A stretch of DNA of 5,434 nucleotides, from the NCBI GenBank assembly GCA_947165615.1, contig CAMVBD010000128.1:1-5434 (forward strand), in the 5' to 3' direction. Of this stretch, positions 1 through 5,434 are shown one piece after another. The notes under the pieces are model-generated. The model did no database searches. It saw only the letters and a program-made list of their open reading frames with translations, and was not told where the DNA came from. The position numbers and the translations under genes were made by a program. Every line of letters starts with the position of its first letter. Position 1 is the first letter of the stretch. Source of the stretch: an uncultured Clostridia bacterium. GTDB taxonomy: Bacteria; Bacillota; Clostridia; Oscillospirales; Acutalibacteraceae.

Positions 1-1
1 C

Positions 2-997
2 CGGCGCGCGGGCAAAAACGGGACCGCCGCGCCCGCCGCGTTCTTCTCTCTGCGCCTTGCCCCCGACGGCAGCATTTCGTCTCTTGCGACCGCCGGAGCG
101 GAGTACGCCGCGATAGGCTTCAATGCCCTGCATCTCTACGACGACAAGCCCGGCGTCTACGACGCGTGGGACATTTTGCCCGATTATGAGGAAAAGGAAG
201 TCCCGCTGACGCTTCTGGAACCCCTGCGCCTGACGCTTCTGACGCCCGAGATCGCCGAATTCACGGTCGCCGAGGGGACCGAAAAAAGCCGGATCACCCG
301 CGTCATCCGCCTGTTCCGGGACACGACCGCCGTGGAGGTCGAAGTGTGCGCCGACTGGCATGAGGAGCACAAGCTCTTAAAGGTCGGCTTCCCGACAGAC
401 CTGCATGTGTCCTCTCTCGTGACCGATACGTCGGCGGGCTTTATTCGCCGGCCTCTGCACAAAAACACAAACTGGGAGCAGGCTCGCTTTGAGGTCTGCA
501 GCCACAAATACTTTGTACTGGACGCCGAAACGCGCGGGATCGCGGTCTATAACGACGGCAAATACGGCGTCGGCGTCACAAAAAGCGGCGTGTCGCTCTC
601 GCTCCTGCGCTCGACAGAGCGCCCGGACCCCACGTCCGACCGGGGAGTCCACCGCTTCTGCTACAAAATCGAACCGCTGCGCGCGCATTTTTCCGCCTGT
701 TTCGTGCCCGAAAAGGCGGCGCAGTACAATTCCCCGCTGGTCTTCTGCGACGGGCTCGACCTCCCGGCGTATCTCCGGCAGCTCGTCTCGCATGAGATCT
801 TCGACGTCGCCGCCGTCAAGCGCTCGGAGGACGGCAGACGGACGATTTTTCGCCTTGTGGAAACCAAGGGACAGACCGGTCAAATCCGCCTGCAGCGAAA
901 GGGCACCCTCTGCCACCTTCTGGAACGCCCCGAAAAAGAGACGCAGGTCCTGTCCTACCGTCCGTTTGAGATCCTCACGTTCTCGGTGGACGACTGA
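2..997 (+). CDS. GH38 alpha-mannosidase, C-terminal part (5' truncated)
   Basis: An open frame runs in from the left edge and gives the last 331 residues of what I read as a glycoside hydrolase family 38 alpha-mannosidase. These retaining enzymes release alpha-linked mannose from glycans. The full family length is roughly 800-1,050 residues, so the catalytic domain with its nucleophile Asp lies outside the window. Visible family landmarks are the segment NALHLYDDKPGVYDAWDI (residues 41-58 of the fragment), RPLHKNTNWEQARFEV (nt 449-496; compare the family's R-x-T-H-x-N-T-S-W-D), GIAVYNDGKYG (nt 536-568) and ERPDPTSDRGVH (nt 617-652). These belong to the post-catalytic beta-sandwich region. A TTG at 176 could look like a start, but homology continues upstream of it to the window edge, so I treat the gene as partial. 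No export signal can be judged. The GNAT gene follows after 29 nt and is probably co-transcribed. Family call is confident; linkage and anomer details are from family knowledge. Confidence 0.88.
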   Translation, partial: RRAGKNGTAAPAAFFSLRLAPDGSISSLATAGAEYAAIGFNALHLYDDKPGVYDAWDILPDYEEKEVPLTLLEPLRLTLLTPEIAEFTVAEGTEKSRITRVIRLFRDTTAVEVEVCADWHEEHKLLKVGFPTDLHVSSLVTDTSAGFIRRPLHKNTNWEQARFEVCSHKYFVLDAETRGIAVYNDGKYGVGVTKSGVSLSLLRSTERPDPTSDRGVHRFCYKIEPLRAHFSACFVPEKAAQYNSPLVFCDGLDLPAYLRQLVSHEIFDVAAVKRSEDGRRTIFRLVETKGQTGQIRLQRKGTLCHLLERPEKETQVLSYRPFEILTFSVDD

Positions 998-1026
998 CGC
1001 CACCAAAAAAAGGAAATCGCGATCCT

Positions 1027-1470
1027 ATGAAAGAACGAATCGTAGATGAAGAACTCCGTCTGATCCCGTATTACCCGAACGACGAGGTCTCCCTCCCGTG
1101 GTACCGGGACCCCGACGTCTGCAAACAGTGCGACAACATTGATTTTCTGTACGACCTCGACCGCCTGCACGCCATGTACGGGTACCTCAGCACCCACGGC
1201 GACTGCTTTTATATCGAATACCAAGGCGTTCTCGTCGGAGATATTTCTTTGCGGGACAACGCCGAAGTCGCTATCGTCGTCAGCAAGGATTTTCAGAACC
1301 GGCGCATCGGCAGGCGGTGCGTCAAAGAGATATTGAATCTCGCGCGGGAAAAGGGCTTTTCCGAGGTGCGGGCAAATATCTATTCCTTTAACGCGCAAAG
1401 CCGGAAGATGTTTCTGTCCGTCGGCTTCCGGCAAATAGAGGACGAGTGGTTCGTTTACCCGCTCGACTGA
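1027..1470 (+). CDS. GNAT family N-acetyltransferase
   Basis: A 147-residue protein with the compact single-domain build of Gcn5-related acetyltransferases, which move an acetyl group from acetyl-CoA to an amine. Strand beta-4 ending at VAIVVS (residues 81-86) leads into the acetyl-CoA pyrophosphate loop QNRRIGRR (90-97). This resembles the usual R/Q-x-x-G-x-G/A, but the last position is Arg97 rather than Gly/Ala. The C-terminal motif FNAQSRKMFLSVGF (121-134) matches the common N-x-x-(S/A)-x-x-x-(F/Y)-x-x-x-G-F signature. The N-terminal part (RLIPYYPNDEVSLPWYRDPD) resembles RimJ/RimL-like members, but I cannot name a substrate. The ATG at 1027 is preceded by AGGA at 1011-1014 (12-nt spacing, somewhat long). 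There is no room for a promoter in the 29 nt after the mannosidase, so it is probably the tail of that operon. It ends 11 nt before a terminator hairpin. No signal peptide or membrane segment. Confidence 0.85.
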   Translation: MKERIVDEELRLIPYYPNDEVSLPWYRDPDVCKQCDNIDFLYDLDRLHAMYGYLSTHGDCFYIEYQGVLVGDISLRDNAEVAIVVSKDFQNRRIGRRCVKEILNLAREKGFSEVRANIYSFNAQSRKMFLSVGFRQIEDEWFVYPLD

Positions 1471-1481
1471 CAGCATAACAA

Positions 1482-1520
1482 AAAGAGGCAAGCAAAAATC
1501 GCCTGCCTCTTTCTTTTTTT
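1482..1520. terminator. Bidirectional Rho-independent terminator between convergent genes
   Basis: A perfect 9-bp stem, AAAGAGGCA (1482-1490) with TGCCTCTTT (1504-1512), can extend inward by two G-C pairs past one A-C mismatch, leaving a 7-nt loop. On the plus strand it is followed by CTTTTTTT (1513-1520), suited to ending the mannosidase/GNAT transcript. On the minus strand the stem is followed by a T-rich run (complement of the A-run at 1480-1484), and it begins 14 nt after the fucosidase stop codon. One hairpin therefore plausibly serves both transcripts. The plus-strand direction looks stronger. Confidence 0.85.
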
Positions 1521-1526
1521 TGTTCG

Positions 1527-2807
1527 TTAACGGAGTTTAACGGTGTAAAGCCACTGACTTTCCATGTCGTCGGGATTGATGGGCGGGAAGGAAAGGCGGG
1601 TTTTGCCGCCGTCATCCGAGAGTGCGACCGGCGCGTCGGAGCCGAGGAGGGCCGCCGTTCTGTCCGGCGTAAAGGGCACGGCGTCCAGCGTCACGTCCCC
1701 AAAGGGGAAGCGGGTCAGTATCGCGTACACGGCGGAGTCCTTTTGCGTATAGTACACGCCCTCCTGTCCCTTTTTGTCGTAGACCGAGGAGCCGTAGATC
1801 GCCTCGCCGTTGACCGAAAGCCACTGTCCCATCTGCAAAAGCCGCTCTTCCATAATGACGGGGATGGTGCCGTCGGCGGCGGGGCCGACGTTTAGCAGGA
1901 AGTTGCCGCCCTTGGAAACAAGGCTGACGAGCGTCTCAAGCAGCTCCTTCGGCCCGAGGTAATCCTCCACGCCCTCCAAGCGGTTGAGGCCGAACGAGCG
2001 CCCGATGCCCCGGCATTCCTCAAACGGGCGGTCCAGCACCACGTCCTCGATCTTTTTGCCCGCCTCGATCCAGCCGTATTCGGTGGTAAAGTTGCCGCCG
2101 AGCCGCCCCCGGGTCTCCTTGCCCCAGCGGTCGTTCGGGACGATGACGTCTTTCACCGGGCTTTCGTTATACAGCCACTGCAAAAATTCGGTCGAGTGCC
2201 AGACGGCGGAGGGCTGGTCCCATTCGCCGTCGGTGAAAAGCGTGTTCGGTTCGTATTTCGTGATGAGTTCTTTGAGCATCGGGTGCAGGTGCTCTATGGC
2301 GTAGCGCTCGGGGTCCTTCAGGTACAGCGGATGCCACCATTCATACACGGAATGGTACACGCCGAAGCGCACGTCGGTCTTTGAAAGCGCGTCTTTGAGT
2401 TCCCGGCAAAAGTCGCGGTGCGGGCCGACCTCCACGGAATTCCAAAATGGCGCATAGTCGCTTTTAAACATGCAAAAGCCGTCGTGGTGCTTCGACACAA
2501 AATTGATGTACTTTGCCCCGGCCTTTTGAAACAGGTCCGCCCACTTGTCGGCGTCAAAAAGCTCCGCTTTAAAGTCCCCGACAAAATCGGCGTATTTCCG
2601 GTCGCCGTAGACGCGTTTGTGAAAATCCGGCACGGTGCGGTCCTCGCCGCCGAGCTGCATGCCGTACCACTCCGCGTAGTCGCCCTTTTTGGTGTAGGCG
2701 GGGACGGAATAAAGCCCCCAGTGGATAAAAATGCCGAACTTCGCGTCGCCGAACCACTGCGGGATCGGCCGTTTGTTCAGAGATTCCCAGTTGTTTTCGT
2801 AAAGCAT
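1527..2807 (-). CDS. GH29 alpha-L-fucosidase, cytoplasmic
   Basis: A 426-residue retaining alpha-L-fucosidase that removes terminal L-fucose from oligosaccharides. Family landmarks in order: WFGDAKFGIFIHWGLYSVPA (18-37), FVSKHHDGFCMFKSDYAPFW (103-122), LFTDGEWD (190-197) with the expected nucleophile Asp193, WLYNESPVKD (211-220), and LVSKGGNFLLNVGPAADG (296-313). By remembered alignment with animal FUCA1, Glu263 in PFEEC is a candidate acid/base, but this residue varies across GH29 and is uncertain. The catalytic barrel is followed by a short beta-rich C-terminal region from about residue 340. The frame is open 19 codons further upstream (to 2864). I choose ATG 2807 because GGGAGG lies 7 nt before it, the protein then starts directly with the family N-terminus, and the longer version would run across the -10 and -35 boxes. 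No signal peptide, so it should act on imported or already trimmed sugars. Transcribed divergently from galT from its own promoter; shares a terminator with the convergent GNAT gene. Confidence 0.95.
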   Translation of the reverse strand: MLYENNWESLNKRPIPQWFGDAKFGIFIHWGLYSVPAYTKKGDYAEWYGMQLGGEDRTVPDFHKRVYGDRKYADFVGDFKAELFDADKWADLFQKAGAKYINFVSKHHDGFCMFKSDYAPFWNSVEVGPHRDFCRELKDALSKTDVRFGVYHSVYEWWHPLYLKDPERYAIEHLHPMLKELITKYEPNTLFTDGEWDQPSAVWHSTEFLQWLYNESPVKDVIVPNDRWGKETRGRLGGNFTTEYGWIEAGKKIEDVVLDRPFEECRGIGRSFGLNRLEGVEDYLGPKELLETLVSLVSKGGNFLLNVGPAADGTIPVIMEERLLQMGQWLSVNGEAIYGSSVYDKKGQEGVYYTQKDSAVYAILTRFPFGDVTLDAVPFTPDRTAALLGSDAPVALSDDGGKTRLSFPPINPDDMESQWLYTVKLR

Positions 2808-2814
2808 CCTGTCG

Positions 2815-2820
2815 CCTCCC
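2815..2820 (-). promoter_or_regulatory. Ribosome binding site that fixes the fucosidase start
   Basis: On the minus strand GGGAGG stands 7 nt before the ATG at 2807. This near-perfect Shine-Dalgarno sequence selects this start over the ATG at 2864, which has no comparable site and would lie upstream of the expected transcript start. Confidence 0.85.
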
Positions 2821-2835
2821 GTTATTGTTGCTTTT

Positions 2836-2864
2836 ATTATACAAGCGGCACGGCGGAATTTCAA
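2836..2864 (-). promoter_or_regulatory. Sigma-A type promoter of the fucosidase gene
   Basis: Reading the minus strand, the -35 box TTGAAA (2864-2859) and a perfect -10 box TATAAT (2841-2836) are separated by exactly 17 bp. The expected transcript start is near 2829, which gives a leader of about 22 nt before the ATG at 2807 and includes the ribosome binding site. Confidence 0.8.
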
Positions 2865-2919
2865 GACGTCTGTGGTATTTTTGTCAGTTTGCCGGTCCCG
2901 TCTTGACGGAAGACAAAAA
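2862..2919. promoter_or_regulatory. Candidate operator region between the divergent promoters
   Basis: Several short inverted repeats cluster here. TCAAGACG (2862-2869) and CGTCTTGA (2899-2906) are exact inverted copies, each covering the start of one -35 box. CCGTC-TT-GACGG (2898-2909) and GTCTT-GACGG-AAGAC (2900-2914) overlap the galT -35 box. AGACGTCT (2864-2871) is a perfect 8-bp palindrome abutting the fucosidase -35. TTTTTGTC (2878-2885) pairs with GACAAAAA (2912-2919). This suggests binding by a dimeric regulator, but no known consensus is recognised and short repeats can arise by chance. Confidence 0.35.
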
Positions 2920-2931
2920 ATGCGATATAAT
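2903..2931 (+). promoter_or_regulatory. Sigma-A type promoter of galT
   Basis: A -35 box TTGACG (2903-2908) and a perfect -10 box TATAAT (2926-2931) are separated by 17 bp. The predicted start near 2938 gives a leader of about 22 nt, containing GGAGG at 2949-2953, six nt before the ATG at 2960. The leader is too short for a riboswitch or attenuator, so any control should act on initiation at the DNA level. Confidence 0.82.
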
Positions 2932-2959
2932 GAACAAAATGTGAATTCGGAGGCTATTT

Positions 2960-4450
2960 ATGATTGATTCTTACCTCAAAGGTCTTGTGACCTACGCCAT
3001 CCGCAAGGGAATGCTCGGCGTCGAGGACCGCGTGTGGGCGATCAACGCCCTGCTGGCGCTCTTAAAAAAAGACGACTTTGACGAGAGGGCGCCCGAGGTC
3101 GGCGTGGGGCTTTCCACCATGCTTGACGGCGTGTGCGACTGGGCGGTCGAGCACGGCGTCATCGAGGACGGCGTCGCGTCCCGCGACCTGTTCGACACCG
3201 CGCTCATGGGCGTATTGACGCCCCGCCCGTCGGAGGTCATAAAAAAGTTCAACGCGCTTTATAAAAACAGTCCCGAGCAGGCGACAGACTGGTACTACGA
3301 CTTTTCGCGCGACACCAATTACATCCGCCGCGACCGGATCGCAAAAGACCTCAAGTGGCAGTACGAGGGCGAATACGGCACCTTGGACATCACGGTCAAC
3401 CTCAGTAAGCCCGAAAAGGACCCCAAGGCCATCGCCGCCGCCAAAAACGCGCCGCAGTCCGGCTACCCCAAATGTAACCTCTGCCGCGAAAGCGAGGGGT
3501 ACGCCGGCAATCTCCGCTTCCCCGCGCGTCAGAACCACCGCATCATCCCCATCACGGTCGCGGGCGCGGACTGGTTCATGCAGTACAGCCCCTACGTCTA
3601 TTATAACGAGCACTGCATCGTCTTCAACGCCGAGCATACGCCCATGAAGATCGACCGCGCGGCGTTCTCCAAACTCCTCGATTTCGTCACCCTCTTCCCG
3701 CACTACTTCGTCGGCTCCAACGCGGATCTTCCCATCGTCGGCGGGTCCATTCTGTCCCACGAGCACTTCCAGGGCGGACGGTACGAATTTCCGATGGAGC
3801 GCGCGCCCATCGAAAAGCCGCTGTCCTTCCCGGGCTTTTCCGAGGTGGAGGCCGGCATCGTCAAGTGGCCCATGTCCACCATCCGTCTGACGGCTGCCTC
3901 TCCCGAGCCCCTTGTGGAACTCGCGGACAAAATTCTTGCCGCGTGGCGCGGCTATACGGACGAAGCGGCGTTCGTCTTTGCCGAGACTGACGGCGAAAAG
4001 CACAACACCATCACCCCCATCGCCCGCAGACGGGGCGAAAAGTATGAACTGGACCTCGTTCTTCGCAACAACATCACGACCGAGGAGCACCCGCTCGGCG
4101 TCTACCATCCGCACGCCGAACTCCACCACATCAAAAAGGAGAACATCGGTCTGATTGAAGTCATGGGGCTTGCGGTCCTGCCCGCACGCCTGAAAAACGA
4201 ACTTGCCGCCGTGGCGGAAAAACTGGTCTCCGGCGAGGACCCCAAAGCGGACCCCCTGACCGCCGCACACGCCGCCTGGATGGAGGATATAAAAAAGAAG
4301 TATCCCGTCGTAACACCCGACAATGCCGAAAAGATCGTACGCGACGAAGTCGGCCTTGTGTTTTCGACCGTCCTCGAGCACGCGGGCGTATTTAAACGCG
4401 ACTCCGCCGGCAGGGAAGCCTTCCTGCGCTTTACCGAAAGCGTCAAATAA
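2960..4450 (+). CDS. galT: Type 2 UDP-glucose--hexose-1-phosphate uridylyltransferase
   Basis: A 496-residue enzyme that exchanges UMP between UDP-glucose and galactose 1-phosphate, giving UDP-galactose and glucose 1-phosphate (Leloir pathway, cytoplasm). The length fits the larger Firmicutes type 2 family (about 490-510 residues) rather than the ~350-residue E. coli type. The active-site motif SHEHFQGG (266-273) corresponds to the HxHxQ motif of the family; by analogy His269 is the residue that is uridylylated. Other family landmarks are CNLCRESEGYAGNLRFPAR (172-190), QYSPYVYYNEHCIVFNAEH (208-226), FVGSNADLPIVGGS (250-263), and the C-terminal YHPHAELHHIKKENIGLIE (382-400). The start is fixed by GGAGG six nt upstream and a promoter immediately before that. 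Type 2 GalT is also used in the galacto-N-biose/lacto-N-biose route, which would suit host-glycan use, but no lnpA or galE is present here to show this. Monocistronic: strong promoter before it and strong terminator after it. Confidence 0.95.
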   Translation: MIDSYLKGLVTYAIRKGMLGVEDRVWAINALLALLKKDDFDERAPEVGVGLSTMLDGVCDWAVEHGVIEDGVASRDLFDTALMGVLTPRPSEVIKKFNALYKNSPEQATDWYYDFSRDTNYIRRDRIAKDLKWQYEGEYGTLDITVNLSKPEKDPKAIAAAKNAPQSGYPKCNLCRESEGYAGNLRFPARQNHRIIPITVAGADWFMQYSPYVYYNEHCIVFNAEHTPMKIDRAAFSKLLDFVTLFPHYFVGSNADLPIVGGSILSHEHFQGGRYEFPMERAPIEKPLSFPGFSEVEAGIVKWPMSTIRLTAASPEPLVELADKILAAWRGYTDEAAFVFAETDGEKHNTITPIARRRGEKYELDLVLRNNITTEEHPLGVYHPHAELHHIKKENIGLIEVMGLAVLPARLKNELAAVAEKLVSGEDPKADPLTAAHAAWMEDIKKKYPVVTPDNAEKIVRDEVGLVFSTVLEHAGVFKRDSAGREAFLRFTESVK

Positions 4451-4467
4451 CACCATACAGCGCTTAC

Positions 4468-4502
4468 ACCGTCCCCGAAGTTCTCCGGGGACGGTATTTT
4501 TT
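4468..4502 (+). terminator. Rho-independent terminator of galT
   Basis: A perfect 10-bp GC-rich stem, ACCGTCCCCG (4468-4477) with CGGGGACGGT (4486-4495), has an 8-nt loop and is followed by ATTTTTT (4496-4502). It begins 17 nt after the galT stop codon. It is very likely efficient and isolates galT from nusB. Confidence 0.93.
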
Positions 4503-4526
4503 AAACACTTTCCGGTAAATATGCAG

Positions 4527-4554
4527 AAAATATTCATTATGCCTTGAATATTTT
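4527..4554. repeat. 9-bp AT-rich inverted repeat over the nusB -35 box
   Basis: AAAATATTC (4527-4535) and GAATATTTT (4546-4554) are exact inverted copies separated by 10 nt. The right arm covers most of the -35 hexamer of the nusB promoter (4544-4549). The centre-to-centre distance of the arms is 19 bp, about two helical turns, which would suit a dimeric DNA-binding protein. It lies upstream of the expected transcript start, so an RNA hairpin role in the nusB leader is unlikely. I recognise no known operator consensus. Confidence 0.45.
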
Positions 4555-4572
4555 AGGGGCTTGTGTTAAAAT
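4544..4572 (+). promoter_or_regulatory. Sigma-A extended -10 promoter of nusB
   Basis: A -35 box TTGAAT (4544-4549) and a -10 box TAAAAT (4567-4572) are separated by 17 bp, and the -10 box is preceded by the extended motif TGT (4564-4566). The predicted start near 4579 leaves a leader of about 26 nt with AGGAG at 4592-4596, eight nt before the nusB ATG. Confidence 0.75.
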
Positions 4573-4604
4573 GCACCTAAGTATGTATATTAGGAGAAAC
4601 CCGT

Positions 4605-5012
4605 ATGACCAGATCCGAAGCGCGCGAAAACGCCTTTATCCTTGTCTTTGAAAATCTGTTCAATCCCGACTATTCTTTGTCGGATATGAAGGAGTTTACC
4701 GCCGAAAGCGAACTGTTTGAGATCGACGCGTTCACGGAGAGCCTGGTCGGCGCGGTGATCGAGCACGCCGCCGAACTGGACGAGACCGTGACCCCCTATC
4801 TCAAAAACTGGAAACTGTCCCGTCTGCCGAAAACGGTCCTCTCCATCCTGCGGCTCAGCCTCGCGCAGATCGAGGGCTACTGCGGGGAGATCCCGGCGTC
4901 CGTCGTCGTCAACGAGGCGGTGGAACTCGGCAAAAAGTACGCCACCGAAAAGGACGCTTCGTTCATCAACGGCCTGCTCGGCGCTCTCATCCGCGACCGG
5001 GAAGCAAAATGA
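4605..5012 (+). CDS. nusB: Transcription antitermination factor NusB
   Basis: A 135-residue, all-helical RNA-binding protein of the usual NusB size. NusB pairs with ribosomal protein S10 (NusE) on boxA RNA and keeps RNA polymerase from stopping early in rRNA operons. The N-terminal TRSEARENAFILVFENLF (2-19) matches the family's (S/T)RREAR start and its first helix. The C-terminal half carries the strongest signature: LKNWKLSRLPKTVLSILRLS (66-85), then IPASVVVNEAVELGKKYATE (96-115) and the closing SFINGLLGAL (119-128). ATG 4605 has AGGAG eight nt upstream and its own promoter. The stop codon overlaps the next start (ATGA, 5009-5012), so the downstream frame is translationally coupled. A nusB gene heading a unit with a TsaD/Kae1-like gene is, as I recall, a common arrangement in Clostridia. 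Confidence 0.95.
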   Translation: MTRSEARENAFILVFENLFNPDYSLSDMKEFTAESELFEIDAFTESLVGAVIEHAAELDETVTPYLKNWKLSRLPKTVLSILRLSLAQIEGYCGEIPASVVVNEAVELGKKYATEKDASFINGLLGALIRDREAK

Positions 5013-5434
5013 GATCGCTGGGAATCGACACCTCCAATTACACGACCTCCGTCGCCCTGTACGACACGGTCTCCGGCAAAATGATCTCCCGCCGCAGGCT
5101 CCTGACCGTCAAAAAAGGCGACCTCGGCCTCAGGCAGTCCGACGCGCTGTTTCAGCACACCGTCGCGCTGCCGGACCTCCTTTCGGACCTTTTCCGGGAG
5201 GCGGACGTCCGGCCGGACCGGGTCGGCGTTTCGGTCTCGCCCTGCGACTTTGAGGGCTCCTACATGCCCTGCTTTCTCGCCGGCGTTTCGGTGGCCGACG
5301 CCGTCGGCGCCATCGGCAGCTACCCGTGCCCGCTCATCATCGTGGACATGGGCACCGCCACGACGATCTCCGTCGTGGACCGCGATAAGCAGTTTCTCGG
5401 CGGCATGATCATGCCGGGCCTTCGCGTCGCGGTC
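5009..5434 (+). CDS. TsaD/Kae1-like N-terminus joined to CoaX-like C-terminus (3' truncated)
   Basis: A 142-residue frame open at the right edge. It overlaps nusB by 4 nt (ATGA) and has a weak GGGAAG upstream. Residues 1-~95 resemble the clostridial TsaD/Kae1-like family encoded after nusB: LGIDTSNYTTSVALYD (4-19), the ASKHA phosphate-1 loop; GLRQSDALFQH (40-50); and EGSYMPCFLAG (82-92). Residues ~98-142 instead resemble type III pantothenate kinase (CoaX): DAVGAI (97-102), PLIIVDMGTATT (108-119) and FLGGMIMPGLRV (129-140). The switch falls near nt 5282-5317. The Kae1 metal motif HxxxH, expected shortly after the switch, is absent. On the CoaX side, the D-x-G-N-T-N loop and the GADR motif with its catalytic Asp are also missing. 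Both families share the ASKHA fold, so a swapped but folded protein is conceivable. A wrong assembly join near the edge is an equally or more likely cause. Function is left open, and an automatic annotation as either tsaD or coaX would mislead. Confidence 0.75.
   Translation, partial: MRSLGIDTSNYTTSVALYDTVSGKMISRRRLLTVKKGDLGLRQSDALFQHTVALPDLLSDLFREADVRPDRVGVSVSPCDFEGSYMPCFLAGVSVADAVGAIGSYPCPLIIVDMGTATTISVVDRDKQFLGGMIMPGLRVAV

Noticed and set aside
176..997. TTG at 176 as the true start of a 273-residue protein
   Set aside because: The same frame is open to the left edge, and the upstream residues (NALHLYDD...DAWDI) match the GH38 family, so the gene begins outside the window.
2808..2864. Longer fucosidase N-terminus starting at ATG 2864
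   Set aside because: The extra 19 codons would overlap the -35 and -10 boxes and lack a ribosome binding site, whereas ATG 2807 has GGGAGG at ideal spacing.
2418..2906. A 162-codon plus-strand frame opposite the 5' part of the fucosidase gene
   Set aside because: It is antisense to a well-supported GH29 gene, has no recognisable domains and extends into the divergent promoter region.
3062..4537. A 491-codon open frame on the minus strand opposite galT
   Set aside because: It is a shadow created by the G/C-rich third codon positions of galT. It has no family resemblance, runs across the galT terminator hairpin, and competes with a clear GalT match on the plus strand.
4576..4594. CCTAA/TTAGG inverted repeat that could hide the nusB ribosome binding site
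   Set aside because: The stem has only 5 A/U-rich pairs, and the predicted transcript start near 4579 would leave most of the left arm untranscribed.
1..5434. CRISPR arrays, tRNA or rRNA genes, insertion sequences, riboswitches
   Set aside because: No regularly spaced direct repeats, tRNA-like cloverleaf, transposase frame or long structured leader was found; every leader in the window is shorter than about 30 nt.

Overview
The window looks like part of a Gram-positive, Clostridia-type (Oscillospirales-like) genome, probably from a gut or rumen commensal. The reasons are the strong GGAGG-type ribosome binding sites, the textbook sigma-A promoters with 17-bp spacers, compact Rho-independent terminators, a type 2 galT, and a nusB followed by a TsaD/Kae1-like gene. 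Coding regions are GC-rich, with G/C-biased third codon positions that create long antisense shadow frames. Both ends cut through genes. The species assignment is inference.

Left part (1-1526): the 3' portion of a GH38 alpha-mannosidase gene (catalytic half lies outside the window) is followed after 29 nt by a small GNAT acetyltransferase gene. A hairpin with T-tracts on both sides lies between this pair and the convergent gene on the other strand, so it probably terminates both.

Middle (1527-4502): a cytoplasmic GH29 alpha-L-fucosidase (minus strand) and a type 2 galactose-1-phosphate uridylyltransferase, galT (plus strand), are transcribed divergently from a 152-bp intergenic region. Each has its own clear -35/-10 promoter with a leader of about 22 nt. 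The -35 boxes share the 8-mer CGTCTTGA in inverted orientation, and further small inverted repeats surround the galT -35 box. GH38, GH29 and galT together suggest intracellular breakdown of imported mannose-, fucose- and galactose-containing oligosaccharides, with galactose entering the Leloir pathway. galT ends at a strong terminator.

Right part (4503-5434): a new transcription unit begins with an extended -10 promoter whose -35 box lies in a 9-bp inverted repeat. It encodes the antitermination factor NusB, and an overlapping ATGA junction starts the last, truncated frame. That frame is the most unusual thing here. Its first ~95 residues read as the N-terminal ASKHA half of a TsaD/Kae1-like protein, and from about residue 98 it reads as the second half of a type III pantothenate kinase (CoaX). 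This is either a real ASKHA domain swap or, more likely given that it sits at the window edge, a chimeric assembly joint.
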